Notes: generated by a model from the letters alone, not told the origin. DNA of 47,043 nt from DATKXU01 sp035528905 (GCA_035528905.1 DATKXU010000080.1:1-47043); one strand, 5' to 3'. Positions 16,073 to 25,412 are shown, counted from the first letter of the stretch. Numbers and translations are program-made.

Positions 16073-17125
16073 ATGGGAAAGAAGGTCAGCAGAAGGGAAT
16101 TCCTGAAGGGGGCGGCGGTCGGGATTGGCGTGTACGGTGCGTCTGCCCTGCCGCTGGGCGCCCTGGCGGCCGCCAGTCAGCGGAAGTCCCGCGTCGTCAT
16201 AGTCAGCAGCCCAAAGGTCTTCACCGATCCGGAGACGAATCCGAACACGATCGAGAAGCTTGGCTTGGCTGCGGCGGGCGTATGGGATACCTCGATTGAT
16301 CAGCTTGTGCTGAACTCGATGCTGCAGCAGGGCGTGGAGAAGTTGACGGGCATGAGATCGGACGCCGCGTGGAGGAGCTTGTTCAAGCCGTCCGACGTCG
16401 TCGGCATCAAGGTGAACTGCTTATTCGGCAAGGGGGCATCCACTCGCCCGGAGGTAGTGGCTTCCGTAATCGCGGGCCTGAAAGTCGCGGGCGTGAAAGA
16501 GGAGAATATCATAGTCTGGGATTCGAAGGACGGCCATCTGATCAAAGCCGGGTACTTAATCAACCGCGACCGCCCGGGCGTCCGCTGCTACGGCACGCAG
16601 GACGATTACGATGAAGCGCCCACAAGCGTGGGCCGGTTCAACGGACGGCTGAGCAAGATCCTCACCGAGAAGATTACCGCATTGGTGAACGTGCCGATCT
16701 TGAAGGATCACGGCACCGCCGGCGTTACGTGCGCCATGAAGAACCACTATGGATCTCACGAGAATCCAGGCAGCCATCATCGGAACAACTGCGATCCGAA
16801 CATAGCCGAGTTGAACTCCATCCCGGCGATCAGGGACAAGACCCGTCTGATCGTGTGCGAGGCGCTGAAGCCGGTGGCAGACGGCGGCCCGGGCGCGAAT
16901 CGGGAGGGCATCTGGGAATATCGCTCGCTCCTGGTCGGCACCGATCCGGTGGCCCTCGACTACCAAGGCTGGCAGATAATCGAGGCCCGGCGTCGGGAGA
17001 TGGGAGTGAAGTCGCTGGCGGAATCCGGCCGCGAGCCAAAATGGATAGCGACGGCGGCTTCCATGGGCCTGGGCACGAACGACCCGGCGCGGATGGAAAT
17101 CATCCGCAAAGTCGTGACCGCGTAG
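16073..17125 (+). CDS. Tat-exported DUF362-domain protein (first of a pair)
   Basis: 350 residues. The N-terminus has a twin-arginine signal (SRREFLKGAAVGIGVYGASA, from residue 5) followed by an AAA cleavage site near 30. The mature part is a DUF362 domain: DVVGIKVNCLFGKGASTRP (about 107-125), then ALVNVPILKDHGTAGVTCAMKN, then LLVGTDPVALDYQGWQIIEA. DUF362 proteins are widespread and uncharacterised, some joined to ferredoxin domains; none is fused here. Tat export suggests it folds, or gains a cofactor, in the cytoplasm. ATG 16073 has AGGAG five bases upstream. It is followed by a repeat hairpin and a second, diverged DUF362 gene. Confidence 0.85.
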   Translation: MGKKVSRREFLKGAAVGIGVYGASALPLGALAAASQRKSRVVIVSSPKVFTDPETNPNTIEKLGLAAAGVWDTSIDQLVLNSMLQQGVEKLTGMRSDAAWRSLFKPSDVVGIKVNCLFGKGASTRPEVVASVIAGLKVAGVKEENIIVWDSKDGHLIKAGYLINRDRPGVRCYGTQDDYDEAPTSVGRFNGRLSKILTEKITALVNVPILKDHGTAGVTCAMKNHYGSHENPGSHHRNNCDPNIAELNSIPAIRDKTRLIVCEALKPVADGGPGANREGIWEYRSLLVGTDPVALDYQGWQIIEARRREMGVKSLAESGREPKWIATAASMGLGTNDPARMEIIRKVVTA

Positions 17126-17135
17126 AGCAGAAAAT

Positions 17136-17210
17136 GGAGTATTGGAGTAATGGAGTAGTGGAGTACTGGGGTCCGCCCAACACTCCAACACTCCGCCACT
17201 CCATTACTCC
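17136..17210. repeat. Word-repeat hairpin, GGAGTA family (between DUF362 genes)
   Basis: Left arm of five GGAGT words (GGAGTATTGGAGTAATGGAG, then TAGTGGAGTACTGGGG), loop TCCGC, right arm with five CACTCC/TACTCC words ending CACTCCATTACTCC. Arms pair over about 30 bases with mismatches between words. A one-armed relative lies at 39481-39508. Confidence 0.8.
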
Positions 17211-17239
17211 TTCTCTCGATCCCTACAGGAGGATAGAGG

Positions 17240-18160
17240 ATGGACAAGTTCACCCGCCGGGAGTTCCTGCGGCGGGCTGGCATAATCGGCGCGGCCACAT
17301 GCGGCCTCACCCTCGCGGGCGATGAGCTGCTCGAGTTTCTGGAGGAGGCCGAGGCGGCCTCACCTCCGACGCTCTCGGTCGCATCCGACGGCAGCGCCGA
17401 GGCTCTCGTGAAGAAGGCAATTGACGGCCTGGGAGGCATCAAGAAGTTCGTCAAGCGCGGGAACTCCGTCGTCATAAAGCCGAACCTTGCCTGGGCGCGG
17501 ATTCCGCACGAGGCGGCGACTACCAATCCCCAGGTCATATCGGCATTGATCAAGCTGTGCAAGCAGGCCGGCGCGAGCCGCATCATTGTGCTCGAGCATA
17601 CGTGCGACAGCGCCGCCGTCACCTTCAAGTTGAGCGGGGCGCAGGGTGCGGTCGCCGGAACCGGTGCGAGGCTGATCTCTGCAGACAGAGAGTCTATGTA
17701 CCGGCGGATCAGTATTCCAAAGGGCAAGATACTGAAGTCAGACGACTGCGCCCGCGAGGTACTCGACGCCGATGTGTTCATAAACGTTCCTATCGCGAAG
17801 GTCCACGATGCTACCACGGTGACAGCCAGCATGAAGAACCTTATGGGCACGAACAGGAATCGCCAGCGGTGGCACATGAGCGACGACCTAGAGCAGTGCA
17901 TCGCCGATTACTCGTCAGCAGTGAAGCCGGATCTGATCGTGCTGGATGCCCTTCGCGTCCTCGTGACCAGGGGTCCGAAGGGCCCGGGCAAGACAAAGGA
18001 CATAGGTAAGATCGCCGCGTGCACCGATCCGGTGGCGATTGATGCCTATGCCTCGACTCTGGTGGGCAAGAGCCCGCGCGAGGTGAAGCACATCGTCTAT
18101 GCGGCCTCCATGGGCCTCGGCCAGATAGACCTCAAAAAGGTGAACACGAGGAAGGTCTGA
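17240..18160 (+). CDS. Tat-exported DUF362-domain protein (second of a pair)
   Basis: 306 residues with a twin-arginine signal (TRREFLRRAGIIGAATCGLT from residue 4). The DUF362 domain shows SVVIKPNLAWA (about 77-87), DADVFINVPIAKVHDATTVT (about 177-196), ASMKNLMG and CTDPVAIDAYAS. The order of blocks is the same as in the gene before it, but identity is low, so the two are old paralogues rather than a recent copy. AGGAGG lies seven bases before ATG 17240. No cysteine cluster for an iron-sulphur centre is visible. The substrate and partner are unknown. Confidence 0.85.
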   Translation: MDKFTRREFLRRAGIIGAATCGLTLAGDELLEFLEEAEAASPPTLSVASDGSAEALVKKAIDGLGGIKKFVKRGNSVVIKPNLAWARIPHEAATTNPQVISALIKLCKQAGASRIIVLEHTCDSAAVTFKLSGAQGAVAGTGARLISADRESMYRRISIPKGKILKSDDCAREVLDADVFINVPIAKVHDATTVTASMKNLMGTNRNRQRWHMSDDLEQCIADYSSAVKPDLIVLDALRVLVTRGPKGPGKTKDIGKIAACTDPVAIDAYASTLVGKSPREVKHIVYAASMGLGQIDLKKVNTRKV

Positions 18161-18213
18161 GCAAGGGCTGTTGAGACTCATGCAATCGCATCGCTGATTT
18201 GGTCTGCAAACCT

Positions 18214-19617
18214 ATGGAAAATCTCTCTCCTCTGGACAAAGTTCCGCCGCAGAATCTCGAAGCTGAGCAATCCACGCTCGGCTCGATGATGATTGACCGC
18301 AGCGCCCTGGAGAAAGGCATTGACATCCTCAGCGCGCAGGACTTCTACCGGGAGGCGCACCAGATCCTCTTCGACGCGCTGACCTCCCTGGCCGAGAGAA
18401 GCGAGCCGGTTGATATAGTCACCGTGCAGGAGGAGCTCCGCGGCAGAGGGCGGCTCGATGCCGTCGGCGGCACGGAATACCTCATGGCCCTGATAGACAG
18501 CGTGCCAACCGCGGCGAATATCGAGTATTACGCTCGCATAGTCGAGGAAAAGGCGATACTCCGCCGCCTGATTGATGCCTGCACGCAGATAGTCGGTCAA
18601 TGCCACGGCCAGGTTGACGATGTGGATTCCGTAGTGGATCAGTCCGAGAGGATGATATTCCAGGTGGCTCAGAAGCGGATGGGCCAGTATTTCACGCCGC
18701 TCGGCGCGCTCGCGCACAAGGGGTTCGAGAAGATAGAGCAGCAGTACAAGGAGAAAGTCGTCATCTCCGGCCTGCCGACGGGTTTCCACGCTGTGGATAA
18801 TATCACCTCCGGCCTTCAATCATCGGACCTCATCATCGTCGCCGGCAGGCCTTCCATGGGGAAGACAGCCTTTTGTCTGGATATAGCGAGGCACGTCGCG
18901 ATCCATCAGAAGCAGCCGGTCGCACTATTCAGCCTCGAGATGGCGAAGGAACAGCTTGCCCTTCGGCTGATCTGCTCGGAGTCCCGCGTGGATTCGCACC
19001 GCCTCCGCACGGGCTATCTCCAGGACAAGGAGTGGCCGCTTCTCGCGGAAGGCGTTGGAAGGCTGTACACAGCGCCCGTTTTCGTAGATGACAGTACGGA
19101 CGTGTCTGTGCTCCAGATGCGCGGGAAATGCCGCCGCCTGAAGGCCGAGCACGGCCTCAGCCTGGTCGTAATTGACTACCTCCAGCTCGTTCGGGCGCAC
19201 CGCCGCGCCGAAAACCGCAATCAGGAAATCTCGGAAATCGCACGCTCCCTAAAGGGTCTGGCGAGGGAGCTTCAGGTGCCCGTGATAGCTCTGTCACAGC
19301 TAAGCAGAGCCGTCGAGCACAGGCAGGTCCAAAAGCCTATTCTGGCCGACCTGCGGGAAAGCGGCTCGATAGAGGCGGAGGCGGACGTCGTGATGTTCCT
19401 CTATCGCAAAGCCTACTACGACCAGAGAGAGATCGTTCTGGGCGAAGACGGAATTCCCGTTGATGAAGTAGATACCGGCGACACGAAGGTGGACAACACG
19501 GCGGATATCATCATAGCGAAGCAGCGGAACGGCCCGACCGGCACCATCAAGCTGGCCTTCCTGCAGAAGTTTGCGTGTTTCGAGAATCTCGAGGAGTATC
19601 GTAAAGAAGTCACATGA
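18214..19617 (+). CDS. dnaB: Replicative DNA helicase DnaB
   Basis: 467 residues. The N-terminal domain (about 8-105, PPQNLEAEQSTLGSMMI) mediates hexamer assembly and primase contact; the RecA-like motor has Walker A GRPSMGKT at 211-218, FSLEMAKEQLALR, the Walker B segment VVIDYLQL and ALSQLSRAVE. It unwinds DNA at the replication fork. I start at ATG 18214, the family-typical site; an in-frame TTG at 18199 would add five residues. Neither has a strong ribosome site. Its end overlaps purD by ATGA, so replication and purine genes are translationally linked here. Confidence 0.96.
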   Translation: MENLSPLDKVPPQNLEAEQSTLGSMMIDRSALEKGIDILSAQDFYREAHQILFDALTSLAERSEPVDIVTVQEELRGRGRLDAVGGTEYLMALIDSVPTAANIEYYARIVEEKAILRRLIDACTQIVGQCHGQVDDVDSVVDQSERMIFQVAQKRMGQYFTPLGALAHKGFEKIEQQYKEKVVISGLPTGFHAVDNITSGLQSSDLIIVAGRPSMGKTAFCLDIARHVAIHQKQPVALFSLEMAKEQLALRLICSESRVDSHRLRTGYLQDKEWPLLAEGVGRLYTAPVFVDDSTDVSVLQMRGKCRRLKAEHGLSLVVIDYLQLVRAHRRAENRNQEISEIARSLKGLARELQVPVIALSQLSRAVEHRQVQKPILADLRESGSIEAEADVVMFLYRKAYYDQREIVLGEDGIPVDEVDTGDTKVDNTADIIIAKQRNGPTGTIKLAFLQKFACFENLEEYRKEVT

Positions 19618-20903
19618 GAATTCTGATAGTTGGCTCTGGCGGGCGCGAGCACGCTCTCGCATGGAAAGTCGCCCAAAGCCCTAAGGTCGGCAAAATTTTC
19701 TGCGCCCCCGGAAATGGGGGTTTAGCTCATACGGGCGAGTGTGTAGACATCAAAGCGACGGACATTCCGGCGCTCTTGGCATTTGCCGGGGACAAGGGCA
19801 TAGACCTGGCGATCATCGGCCCTGAGTCTCCGCTGATCCTCGGCATAGCGGACGAGTTTCGCGCGGCCGGAATCCCGACGTTCGGTCCGAGCAAGGCCGC
19901 CGCCGCCATAGAGGGCAGCAAGGTATTCGCCAAGGAGCTAATGGCGAAGTACGCCATTCCGTCGGCCGAATTCCGCGTGTTCGGCGATCCCGATCAGGCA
20001 AGCGCCTGCATCGAGCGGATTTCCGGCGGATCGAGCGAGTGTCCGATCGTCGTCAAGGCGGACGGCGAGGCTCTCGGAAAGGGAGTATTCGTCTGCAGTA
20101 CGAAGGACGAGGCTCTCCGGGCGGTCGAGTCCATCATGGTGGACAGGGTTTTCGGCAAGGCCGGCGACCGCCTTGTGATCGAGGAGCGGCTCGAAGGCCA
20201 GGAAGCCTCCTTAATGGTCATTACGGACGGCGAGAGCATCGTTCCGCTGATGCCTGTTCAGGATTACAAGCGGATCTACGACGGCGACCGCGGACCGAAC
20301 ACCGGCGGGATGGGATGCTATTCCCCAGTGTCCGTAGTGACTCCGGACCTGCGGGACCAGGTGCTCGATACGATAATCAAGCCCACGGTTCGGGCGATGA
20401 AGTCAGAAGGCTGCCCGTATACCGGGGTGCTCTACGCGGGCATAATACTCACGGCGAACGGCCCGAGGACGCTCGAGTTCAACGCGAGGTTCGGCGATCC
20501 GGAGACCCAGGCGGCGCTCCCGCTGCTGGAGACCGACCTGGTGGAGATAATCCAGGCGTCGCTGGCCGGCTCGCTCGACTCGCTTGAGGTTAAATGCTAT
20601 AATAGGTGTGCGGTTTGTGTGGTGGTCGCATCGGGCGGCTATCCGGGGCACTACGAAACCGGCAAGCCGATCTCCGGTTTGGAGGAAGCCGGCGCAGTCG
20701 AAGGCGTAACCGTCTTTCATGCCGGGACGAAGCTCCAGGACGGCGGCGTGGTCACGAGCGGCGGCCGCGTGCTCGGAGTGACGGCGGTCGGCGATACGTT
20801 CAAGGCGGCGATCGAGCGCGCATATTCGGCGGTGGAGAAAGTCCACTTCGAGAACATGTACTACCGGAAGGACATAGGAGCGAGAGCTATACGTGATACG
20901 TGA
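19614..20903 (+). CDS. purD: Phosphoribosylamine-glycine ligase
   Basis: 429 residues. ATP-grasp enzyme of purine synthesis that joins glycine to phosphoribosylamine. GSGGREHALAWKV opens the protein, KADGEALGKGVFVC lies in the ATP-grasp core and GVLYAGIILTANGPRTLEFN carries the metal-binding part. It overlaps dnaB by four bases. The last four codons (Ile-Arg-Asp-Thr) and the TGA stop come from the repeat block that follows, so the gene end has been overwritten or formed by the repeat. Full length otherwise. Confidence 0.96.
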   Translation: MRILIVGSGGREHALAWKVAQSPKVGKIFCAPGNGGLAHTGECVDIKATDIPALLAFAGDKGIDLAIIGPESPLILGIADEFRAAGIPTFGPSKAAAAIEGSKVFAKELMAKYAIPSAEFRVFGDPDQASACIERISGGSSECPIVVKADGEALGKGVFVCSTKDEALRAVESIMVDRVFGKAGDRLVIEERLEGQEASLMVITDGESIVPLMPVQDYKRIYDGDRGPNTGGMGCYSPVSVVTPDLRDQVLDTIIKPTVRAMKSEGCPYTGVLYAGIILTANGPRTLEFNARFGDPETQAALPLLETDLVEIIQASLAGSLDSLEVKCYNRCAVCVVVASGGYPGHYETGKPISGLEEAGAVEGVTVFHAGTKLQDGGVVTSGGRVLGVTAVGDTFKAAIERAYSAVEKVHFENMYYRKDIGARAIRDT

Positions 20904-20953
20904 TGCGTGAGGGACTTAGCGCCTCACGCATCACGTATCACTCATCACGATAC
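20893..20953. repeat. Perfect 20-bp word-repeat hairpin, GTGATACG family (purD-purE gap)
   Basis: GTGATACGTGATGCGTGAGG (20893-20912) and its exact reverse complement (20922-20941) enclose a nine-base loop, GACTTAGCG. A further copy of the word (TCATCACGATACG) follows. The left arm holds the purD stop. No T-run follows the stem, so it is not a standard terminator. Confidence 0.9.
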
Positions 20954-20969
20954 GAGGAGTCAGGGCGCA

Positions 20970-21449
20970 GTGAGTGTAAAAGTCGGCATCTTGATGGGAA
21001 GCGATTCGGATCTCCCGGTGATGCAGGAGGCAGCGCAGGTACTACAAGACCTCGGCATAGAGCACGAGGTCAAAATTGTCTCTGCCCATCGAAGCCCGCA
21101 GCTTGCGATAGACTATGCGAAGGGCGCGGAGGATGCTGGCGTGGAGGTCATCATCGCCGGAGCCGGCGGCGCCGCACATCTGCCGGGAGTCATTGCAGCC
21201 TTGACGCCTGTTCCGGTAATCGGGGTACCGATCAAAACCGCCGCGCTGGACGGGCTGGACTCGCTTCTTTCCATCGTGCAGATGCCTTCGGGGGTGCCGG
21301 TCGCCACTGTGTCAATAAACGGCGCGAGAAACGCGGGCATTCTAGCTGTGCAGATGCTCTCGATAAAGTACCCGGAGCTGCGGCGGAGGATCAAGGACCT
21401 GAAAGACCGCCTCGCCAACGATGTAGAGGCTAAGAATAGGGCATCTTGA
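20970..21449 (+). CDS. purE: N5-carboxyaminoimidazole ribonucleotide mutase (class I PurE)
   Basis: 159 residues. It moves the carboxyl group on aminoimidazole ribonucleotide in purine synthesis. GSDSDLPVM (about 10-18) and the active-site SAHRSP (about 43-48) are intact, and GAGGAAHLPG follows. The start is GTG 20970 with GAGGAG ten bases upstream; the frame runs further back only through the repeat block. No purK is present in the window. Confidence 0.95.
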   Translation: MSVKVGILMGSDSDLPVMQEAAQVLQDLGIEHEVKIVSAHRSPQLAIDYAKGAEDAGVEVIIAGAGGAAHLPGVIAALTPVPVIGVPIKTAALDGLDSLLSIVQMPSGVPVATVSINGARNAGILAVQMLSIKYPELRRRIKDLKDRLANDVEAKNRAS

Positions 21450-21458
21450 GGGAATGGC

Positions 21459-22748
21459 ATGATAGACCGTTACTCGCTGCCTAAGATGAAGGCGATCTGG
21501 GAGCAGGAAAACAGATTTCAGAAGTGGCTCGACGTCGAGATCGCGGTCGCCGAGGGGCTGTCGGAATACGGCTACATCCCGAAGGACGCCCCTGCGAAGA
21601 TCAAAGTGGGCGCGAAGTTCACGGTCGAGCGCGTCCTCGAAATCGAGGAGACCACCCAGCACGACGTGATGGCGTTCGTGAAGGCTGTGACCGAGAACCT
21701 GGGCGAGGAAGGCAAGTACGTCCACTACGGGATCACCTCCTACGACGTCGTTGATACCGCGCTGGGCCTCCTCATGCGGGAGTCCGCCGACCTCATCATC
21801 GCTGACCTGGAGCGATTGGCGGAGGTAGTCCGGGGGCGAGCCAGGGAGCACAAGCACACGCTCATGATCGGGCGGACGCACGGCATCCATGCCGAGCCGA
21901 TCACCTTCGGATTCAAGCTCGCGGGCTGGTACGCGCAAATCCTCCGCGACATCGAGCGAACGAAGTCCGCCCGCAAGGCGGTCGGCGTCGGGAAAGTGTC
22001 CGGCGCGGTCGGCATCTATGCGAATATTGATCCAAGAATCGAGCGGTACGTCTGCGATAAGCTGGGGCTGGAGCCGGCGGAGCATTCCACGCAGATCGTT
22101 GCTCGCGACCGGCACGCTCAATTCCTGACGGCGCTGGCTATCATCGCCGGCTCGCTGGAAAGCTTCGCCACCGAGCTGAGGAATCTCCAGCGAACCGAAA
22201 TCCTGGAGGCGCAGGAGTACTTCGCTAAGGGGCAGAAAGGGTCGTCCGCAATGCCGCACAAGCGGAATCCCAGGCTGTCGGAGCAGGTCGCGGGACTCGC
22301 GAGGGTCGTCCGCTCGAATGCGTTCCCGGCGCTTGAGAATATCGTCACCTGGCACGAGCGGGACCTCACCAATTCATCTGTGGAGCGGATCATCATCCCG
22401 GATAGCTGCATACTGGTGGATTACTTGCTGAACACGTTCGCCAAAGTCGTCGAGCGGCTGATCATCTACCCGGAGAACATGATGCGCAACCTGGAGCTAA
22501 TGGGCGGCCTCGTCTTCTCAGAGCGAGTGATGCTCAGGCTGGTGGAGAAAGGACTGTCACGCGAGGATGCGTACACCGTGGTCCAGGAGAACGCCGCGAA
22601 AGCCTGGGAAGGGCAGAGCTTCCGCGCGGCGCTCGAATCCGACCCGCGTGTGACCTCCGCCCTGAGCAAAGAGGAGCTCGCGGAGATATTCGACTACAAG
22701 CGCCACATCCGCAACGTGGACGCGATATTCGAAAGGCTGGGGATTTAG
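21459..22748 (+). CDS. purB: Adenylosuccinate lyase
   Basis: 429 residues of the fumarase/aspartase superfamily. It releases fumarate from SAICAR and from adenylosuccinate. The signature KGSSAMPHKRNP lies near 260, GRTHGIHAEPITFG near 138 and the N-terminal YSLPKMKAIWEQENRFQKWL is typical of the short bacterial form. Start ATG 21459 has GAGGGA upstream. It sits nine bases after purE. Confidence 0.97.
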   Translation: MIDRYSLPKMKAIWEQENRFQKWLDVEIAVAEGLSEYGYIPKDAPAKIKVGAKFTVERVLEIEETTQHDVMAFVKAVTENLGEEGKYVHYGITSYDVVDTALGLLMRESADLIIADLERLAEVVRGRAREHKHTLMIGRTHGIHAEPITFGFKLAGWYAQILRDIERTKSARKAVGVGKVSGAVGIYANIDPRIERYVCDKLGLEPAEHSTQIVARDRHAQFLTALAIIAGSLESFATELRNLQRTEILEAQEYFAKGQKGSSAMPHKRNPRLSEQVAGLARVVRSNAFPALENIVTWHERDLTNSSVERIIIPDSCILVDYLLNTFAKVVERLIIYPENMMRNLELMGGLVFSERVMLRLVEKGLSREDAYTVVQENAAKAWEGQSFRAALESDPRVTSALSKEELAEIFDYKRHIRNVDAIFERLGI

Positions 22749-22764
22749 CTGAGGGACTAGGACA

Positions 22765-24261
22765 ATGGAGGAAGAGTGCATTTTGGAAGGTATGGCTGAG
22801 AGTCCACACGAAGAATGCGGCGTGTTTGGCGTGTTCGCCGAGGGGGAGGATGTCGCCAGGCTGACGTATTTCGGCCTGTTCGGCCTCCAGCATCGAGGCC
22901 AGGAGAGCGCCGGGATCGCCGTGTCCGACGGGAGCAAGATGCGCTTCTTCAAGGACATGGGCCTGGTCACACAGATCTTCGATGAGACGATCCTGAGGGA
23001 GCTGCGCGGCCATATAGCCATCGGTCACACGAGATATTCCACTACCGGGTCGAGCATGCTGCGGAACGCCCAGCCCGTCGTATGCAACTCGCCATACGGG
23101 AGCATTGCGGTAGCTCACAACGGAAATCTGATCAACACCGCCGAGCTGCGAGCCGAGCTGGAAGCGGACGGCCAGGAGTTCGAGTCCACCAGCGACAGCG
23201 AGATCATCGCCAGGCTGATCGCCCGAAGCAGCGCCCCCACCGTGGAAGAGGCGATTGTGGAGATGATGCACAAGGTCTCCGGAGCCTATTCGGTGGTGGT
23301 GCTTACGGAAGATAAGCTGATAGGACTGCGCGACCCAAACGGCATCAGGCCGCTGTGCCTTGGTAGGCTGGACAGCAATGGCTATGTCATCTCATCCGAA
23401 ACCTGCGCTCTCAATCTGATAGCCGGCAGGTTCATGCGCGAGATAGAGCCGGGCGAGATGGTCGTGATTGACAGGTCCGGCCTCAGGGAAACCCAGGTGA
23501 TGCCGACGGCGCGGCGCGCGCTCTGCGTATTTGAATTCATATACTTCGCCAGGCCCGACAGCGTAATGTGCGGGCATACGATCCATATGGTCCGCAGAAG
23601 GCTCGGGCACGAGCTGGCGAGAGAGCACCCGGCCCCCGGCGTACACATCGTTATCCCAATCCCGGATACAGGAACGGCGGCGGCTATCGGGTTCGCGGAG
23701 GCATCGCGAATACCTTATGGCGAGGGCGTCATCAAGAACCGCTATATCCAGAGGACGTTTATCGAGCCCGACCAGAGGATGCGCGAGCTTGGAGTGAAGA
23801 TGAAACTCTCGCCCCTGAGGGAGTCCCTCGCCGGCAAGCGCATCGTGATGGTTGACGACAGCATTGTGAGAGGCACGACTACCGCGCCGACCGTCAAGAT
23901 GCTTCGGGACGCGGGAGCGGCCGAGGTGCACGTGCGCATCACTTCGCCGCAGATCAAGTACCCGTGCTTCTATGGGATTGATATGGTGACGCAGAGCGAG
24001 TTGATCGGCTCCAGGCTTCCAGTTGAGGAGGTATGCAAGCACATAGGCGCCACCACCCTGGGCCACTTGAGCATTCCGGGATTGATGAGGGCGCTCGGCA
24101 TCAGGCGGGATAGGTTCTGCCTCGCCTGCTTTGATGGCAAGTACCCGATTGAGGTTCCAGAGCAGGTCAGGGTCTCGAAATTCACTCTTGAAGGCGAAAA
24201 GGCTGACGAAGGCGGGGCGGGTGTGCTGAGCCGGAGGAACGAGCAGACGGGTATCCGCTAG
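22765..24261 (+). CDS. purF: Amidophosphoribosyltransferase
   Basis: 498 residues. First committed enzyme of purine synthesis: makes phosphoribosylamine from PRPP and glutamine. The Ntn nucleophile is Cys18 (EECGVFGVF), so the protein is made with a 17-residue propeptide, or eight if ATG 22792 is used. The PRPP site is VMVDDSIVRGTTT. Cysteines expected to hold a 4Fe-4S cluster in the Bacillus-type enzyme are all present (RRALCVFEFIYF, KYPCFYG, FCLACFDGKYP), which implies an oxygen-sensitive form. Its stop overlaps the purM ribosome site. Confidence 0.96.
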   Translation: MEEECILEGMAESPHEECGVFGVFAEGEDVARLTYFGLFGLQHRGQESAGIAVSDGSKMRFFKDMGLVTQIFDETILRELRGHIAIGHTRYSTTGSSMLRNAQPVVCNSPYGSIAVAHNGNLINTAELRAELEADGQEFESTSDSEIIARLIARSSAPTVEEAIVEMMHKVSGAYSVVVLTEDKLIGLRDPNGIRPLCLGRLDSNGYVISSETCALNLIAGRFMREIEPGEMVVIDRSGLRETQVMPTARRALCVFEFIYFARPDSVMCGHTIHMVRRRLGHELAREHPAPGVHIVIPIPDTGTAAAIGFAEASRIPYGEGVIKNRYIQRTFIEPDQRMRELGVKMKLSPLRESLAGKRIVMVDDSIVRGTTTAPTVKMLRDAGAAEVHVRITSPQIKYPCFYGIDMVTQSELIGSRLPVEEVCKHIGATTLGHLSIPGLMRALGIRRDRFCLACFDGKYPIEVPEQVRVSKFTLEGEKADEGGAGVLSRRNEQTGIR

Positions 24262-24274
24262 GAGGGGATTGGCC

Positions 24275-25309
24275 ATGGACGAGAGAGCGACCTACAAAGG
24301 TGCGGGTGTCGACATAGACGCGGGCAACGAAGCCGTCATGCGGATGAAGGAGTACATCAAGTCCACCTTCACGCCCGGTGTCCTGACCGAGATAGGCACG
24401 TTCGGCGGAATGTATGAACTCCCGCTTGGCGGAGTAGAGCGGCCAGTGCTCGTATCCAGCATTGACAGCGTGGGCACGAAGCTCAAAGTTGCCTTCATGA
24501 TGAACAAGCACGACACTATGGGCCACGACCTCGTGAACCACTGCGTCAACGATATCCTGGTCCAGGGGGCAAAGCCGCTCTTCTTCCTCGATTACTTTGG
24601 GACGGGTCAGCTCATCCCGACCGTAGTGGTGGAAGTCGTCAAGGGCCTTTCGGAGGCATGCCGGAGCGCCGGGTGTGCCCTGATCGGCGGCGAAACAGCA
24701 GAGATGCCGGGCATGTACCTTGCCGGAGAGTATGACCTTGCCGGATGCATCGTCGGCCTGGTGGATCGGAGCAAGGTGGTTGACGGCTCAAACGTTCTCC
24801 CCGGCGACGTCCTGGTTGGGATAGCCTCGAACGGCCTCCACACGAACGGCTACTCGCTCGTGAGGCACATCTTCTTCGAGAGAGCAAAGTGGCGGATTGA
24901 CCAGCGCGTGCCGGAGCTGGGCATGCCTCTGGGCGAGGAGCTGCTGAAACCGCACCGGAGCTACCTGCAGCCTGTGCATACGCTGCTCGACGAGTTCGAC
25001 ATCCACGGCATGGCGCATATCACCGGCGGCGGGTTCTATGACAACGTACCCAGGGCGCTGCCGGCGGACTGCCAGGCGGCGGTGGACAGGCGGAGCTGGG
25101 AGGTCCCGACGATCTTCCGGTTGATACAGGAGATGGGCGCCATTGCCGAGCCGGAGATGTATCGAACGTTCAACATGGGCATCGGCTATGTCCTTGTGGC
25201 GCCTAAGGAGCAGGCGACGGCGATTGTCGCACGTCTGGCCGAGATGGGCGAGACGAGCTACATGATCGGCGAGGTGCGCAAAGGCAGCCGCGAGGTGCAG
25301 GTTCTGTAA
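24275..25309 (+). CDS. purM: Phosphoribosylformylglycinamidine cyclo-ligase
   Basis: 344 residues. It closes the imidazole ring to form AIR. The opening YKGAGVDIDAGNEAV, the segment DSVGTKLKVAF and GGETAEMPGMY (about 139-149) are diagnostic. ATG 24275 has AGGAGGGG seven bases upstream, overlapping the purF stop; a TTG at 24269 would be too close to that site. The 110-base gap to purN is filled by a repeat block. Confidence 0.97.
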   Translation: MDERATYKGAGVDIDAGNEAVMRMKEYIKSTFTPGVLTEIGTFGGMYELPLGGVERPVLVSSIDSVGTKLKVAFMMNKHDTMGHDLVNHCVNDILVQGAKPLFFLDYFGTGQLIPTVVVEVVKGLSEACRSAGCALIGGETAEMPGMYLAGEYDLAGCIVGLVDRSKVVDGSNVLPGDVLVGIASNGLHTNGYSLVRHIFFERAKWRIDQRVPELGMPLGEELLKPHRSYLQPVHTLLDEFDIHGMAHITGGGFYDNVPRALPADCQAAVDRRSWEVPTIFRLIQEMGAIAEPEMYRTFNMGIGYVLVAPKEQATAIVARLAEMGETSYMIGEVRKGSREVQVL

Positions 25310-25310
25310 A

Positions 25311-25412
25311 CAGTTCCAAGTTTCAGCTTACAGGTTACAAGTTGCTCGGTTTCCTAACTTGGAACTTGGGACTGGAACTTGAAACCTGGAACTTGGAACT
25401 TGAAACCTGAGG
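25311..25412. repeat. Word-repeat hairpin, GGAACTTGAAACCT family (purM-purN gap)
   Basis: Left part CAGTTCCAAGTTTCAGCTTA continues to ACAAGTT; right part is a run of six words (AACTTGGAACTTGGGACTGG, AACTTGAAACCTGGAACTTG, GAACTTGAAACCTGAGG). AGTTCCAAGTT pairs with AACTTGGAACT. It is the longest block of this family and occupies nearly the whole gap. Confidence 0.8.

Noticed and set aside
18161..18213. Purine riboswitch or other leader before dnaB-purD
   Set aside because: The gap is 53 bases with no three-way-junction pattern.
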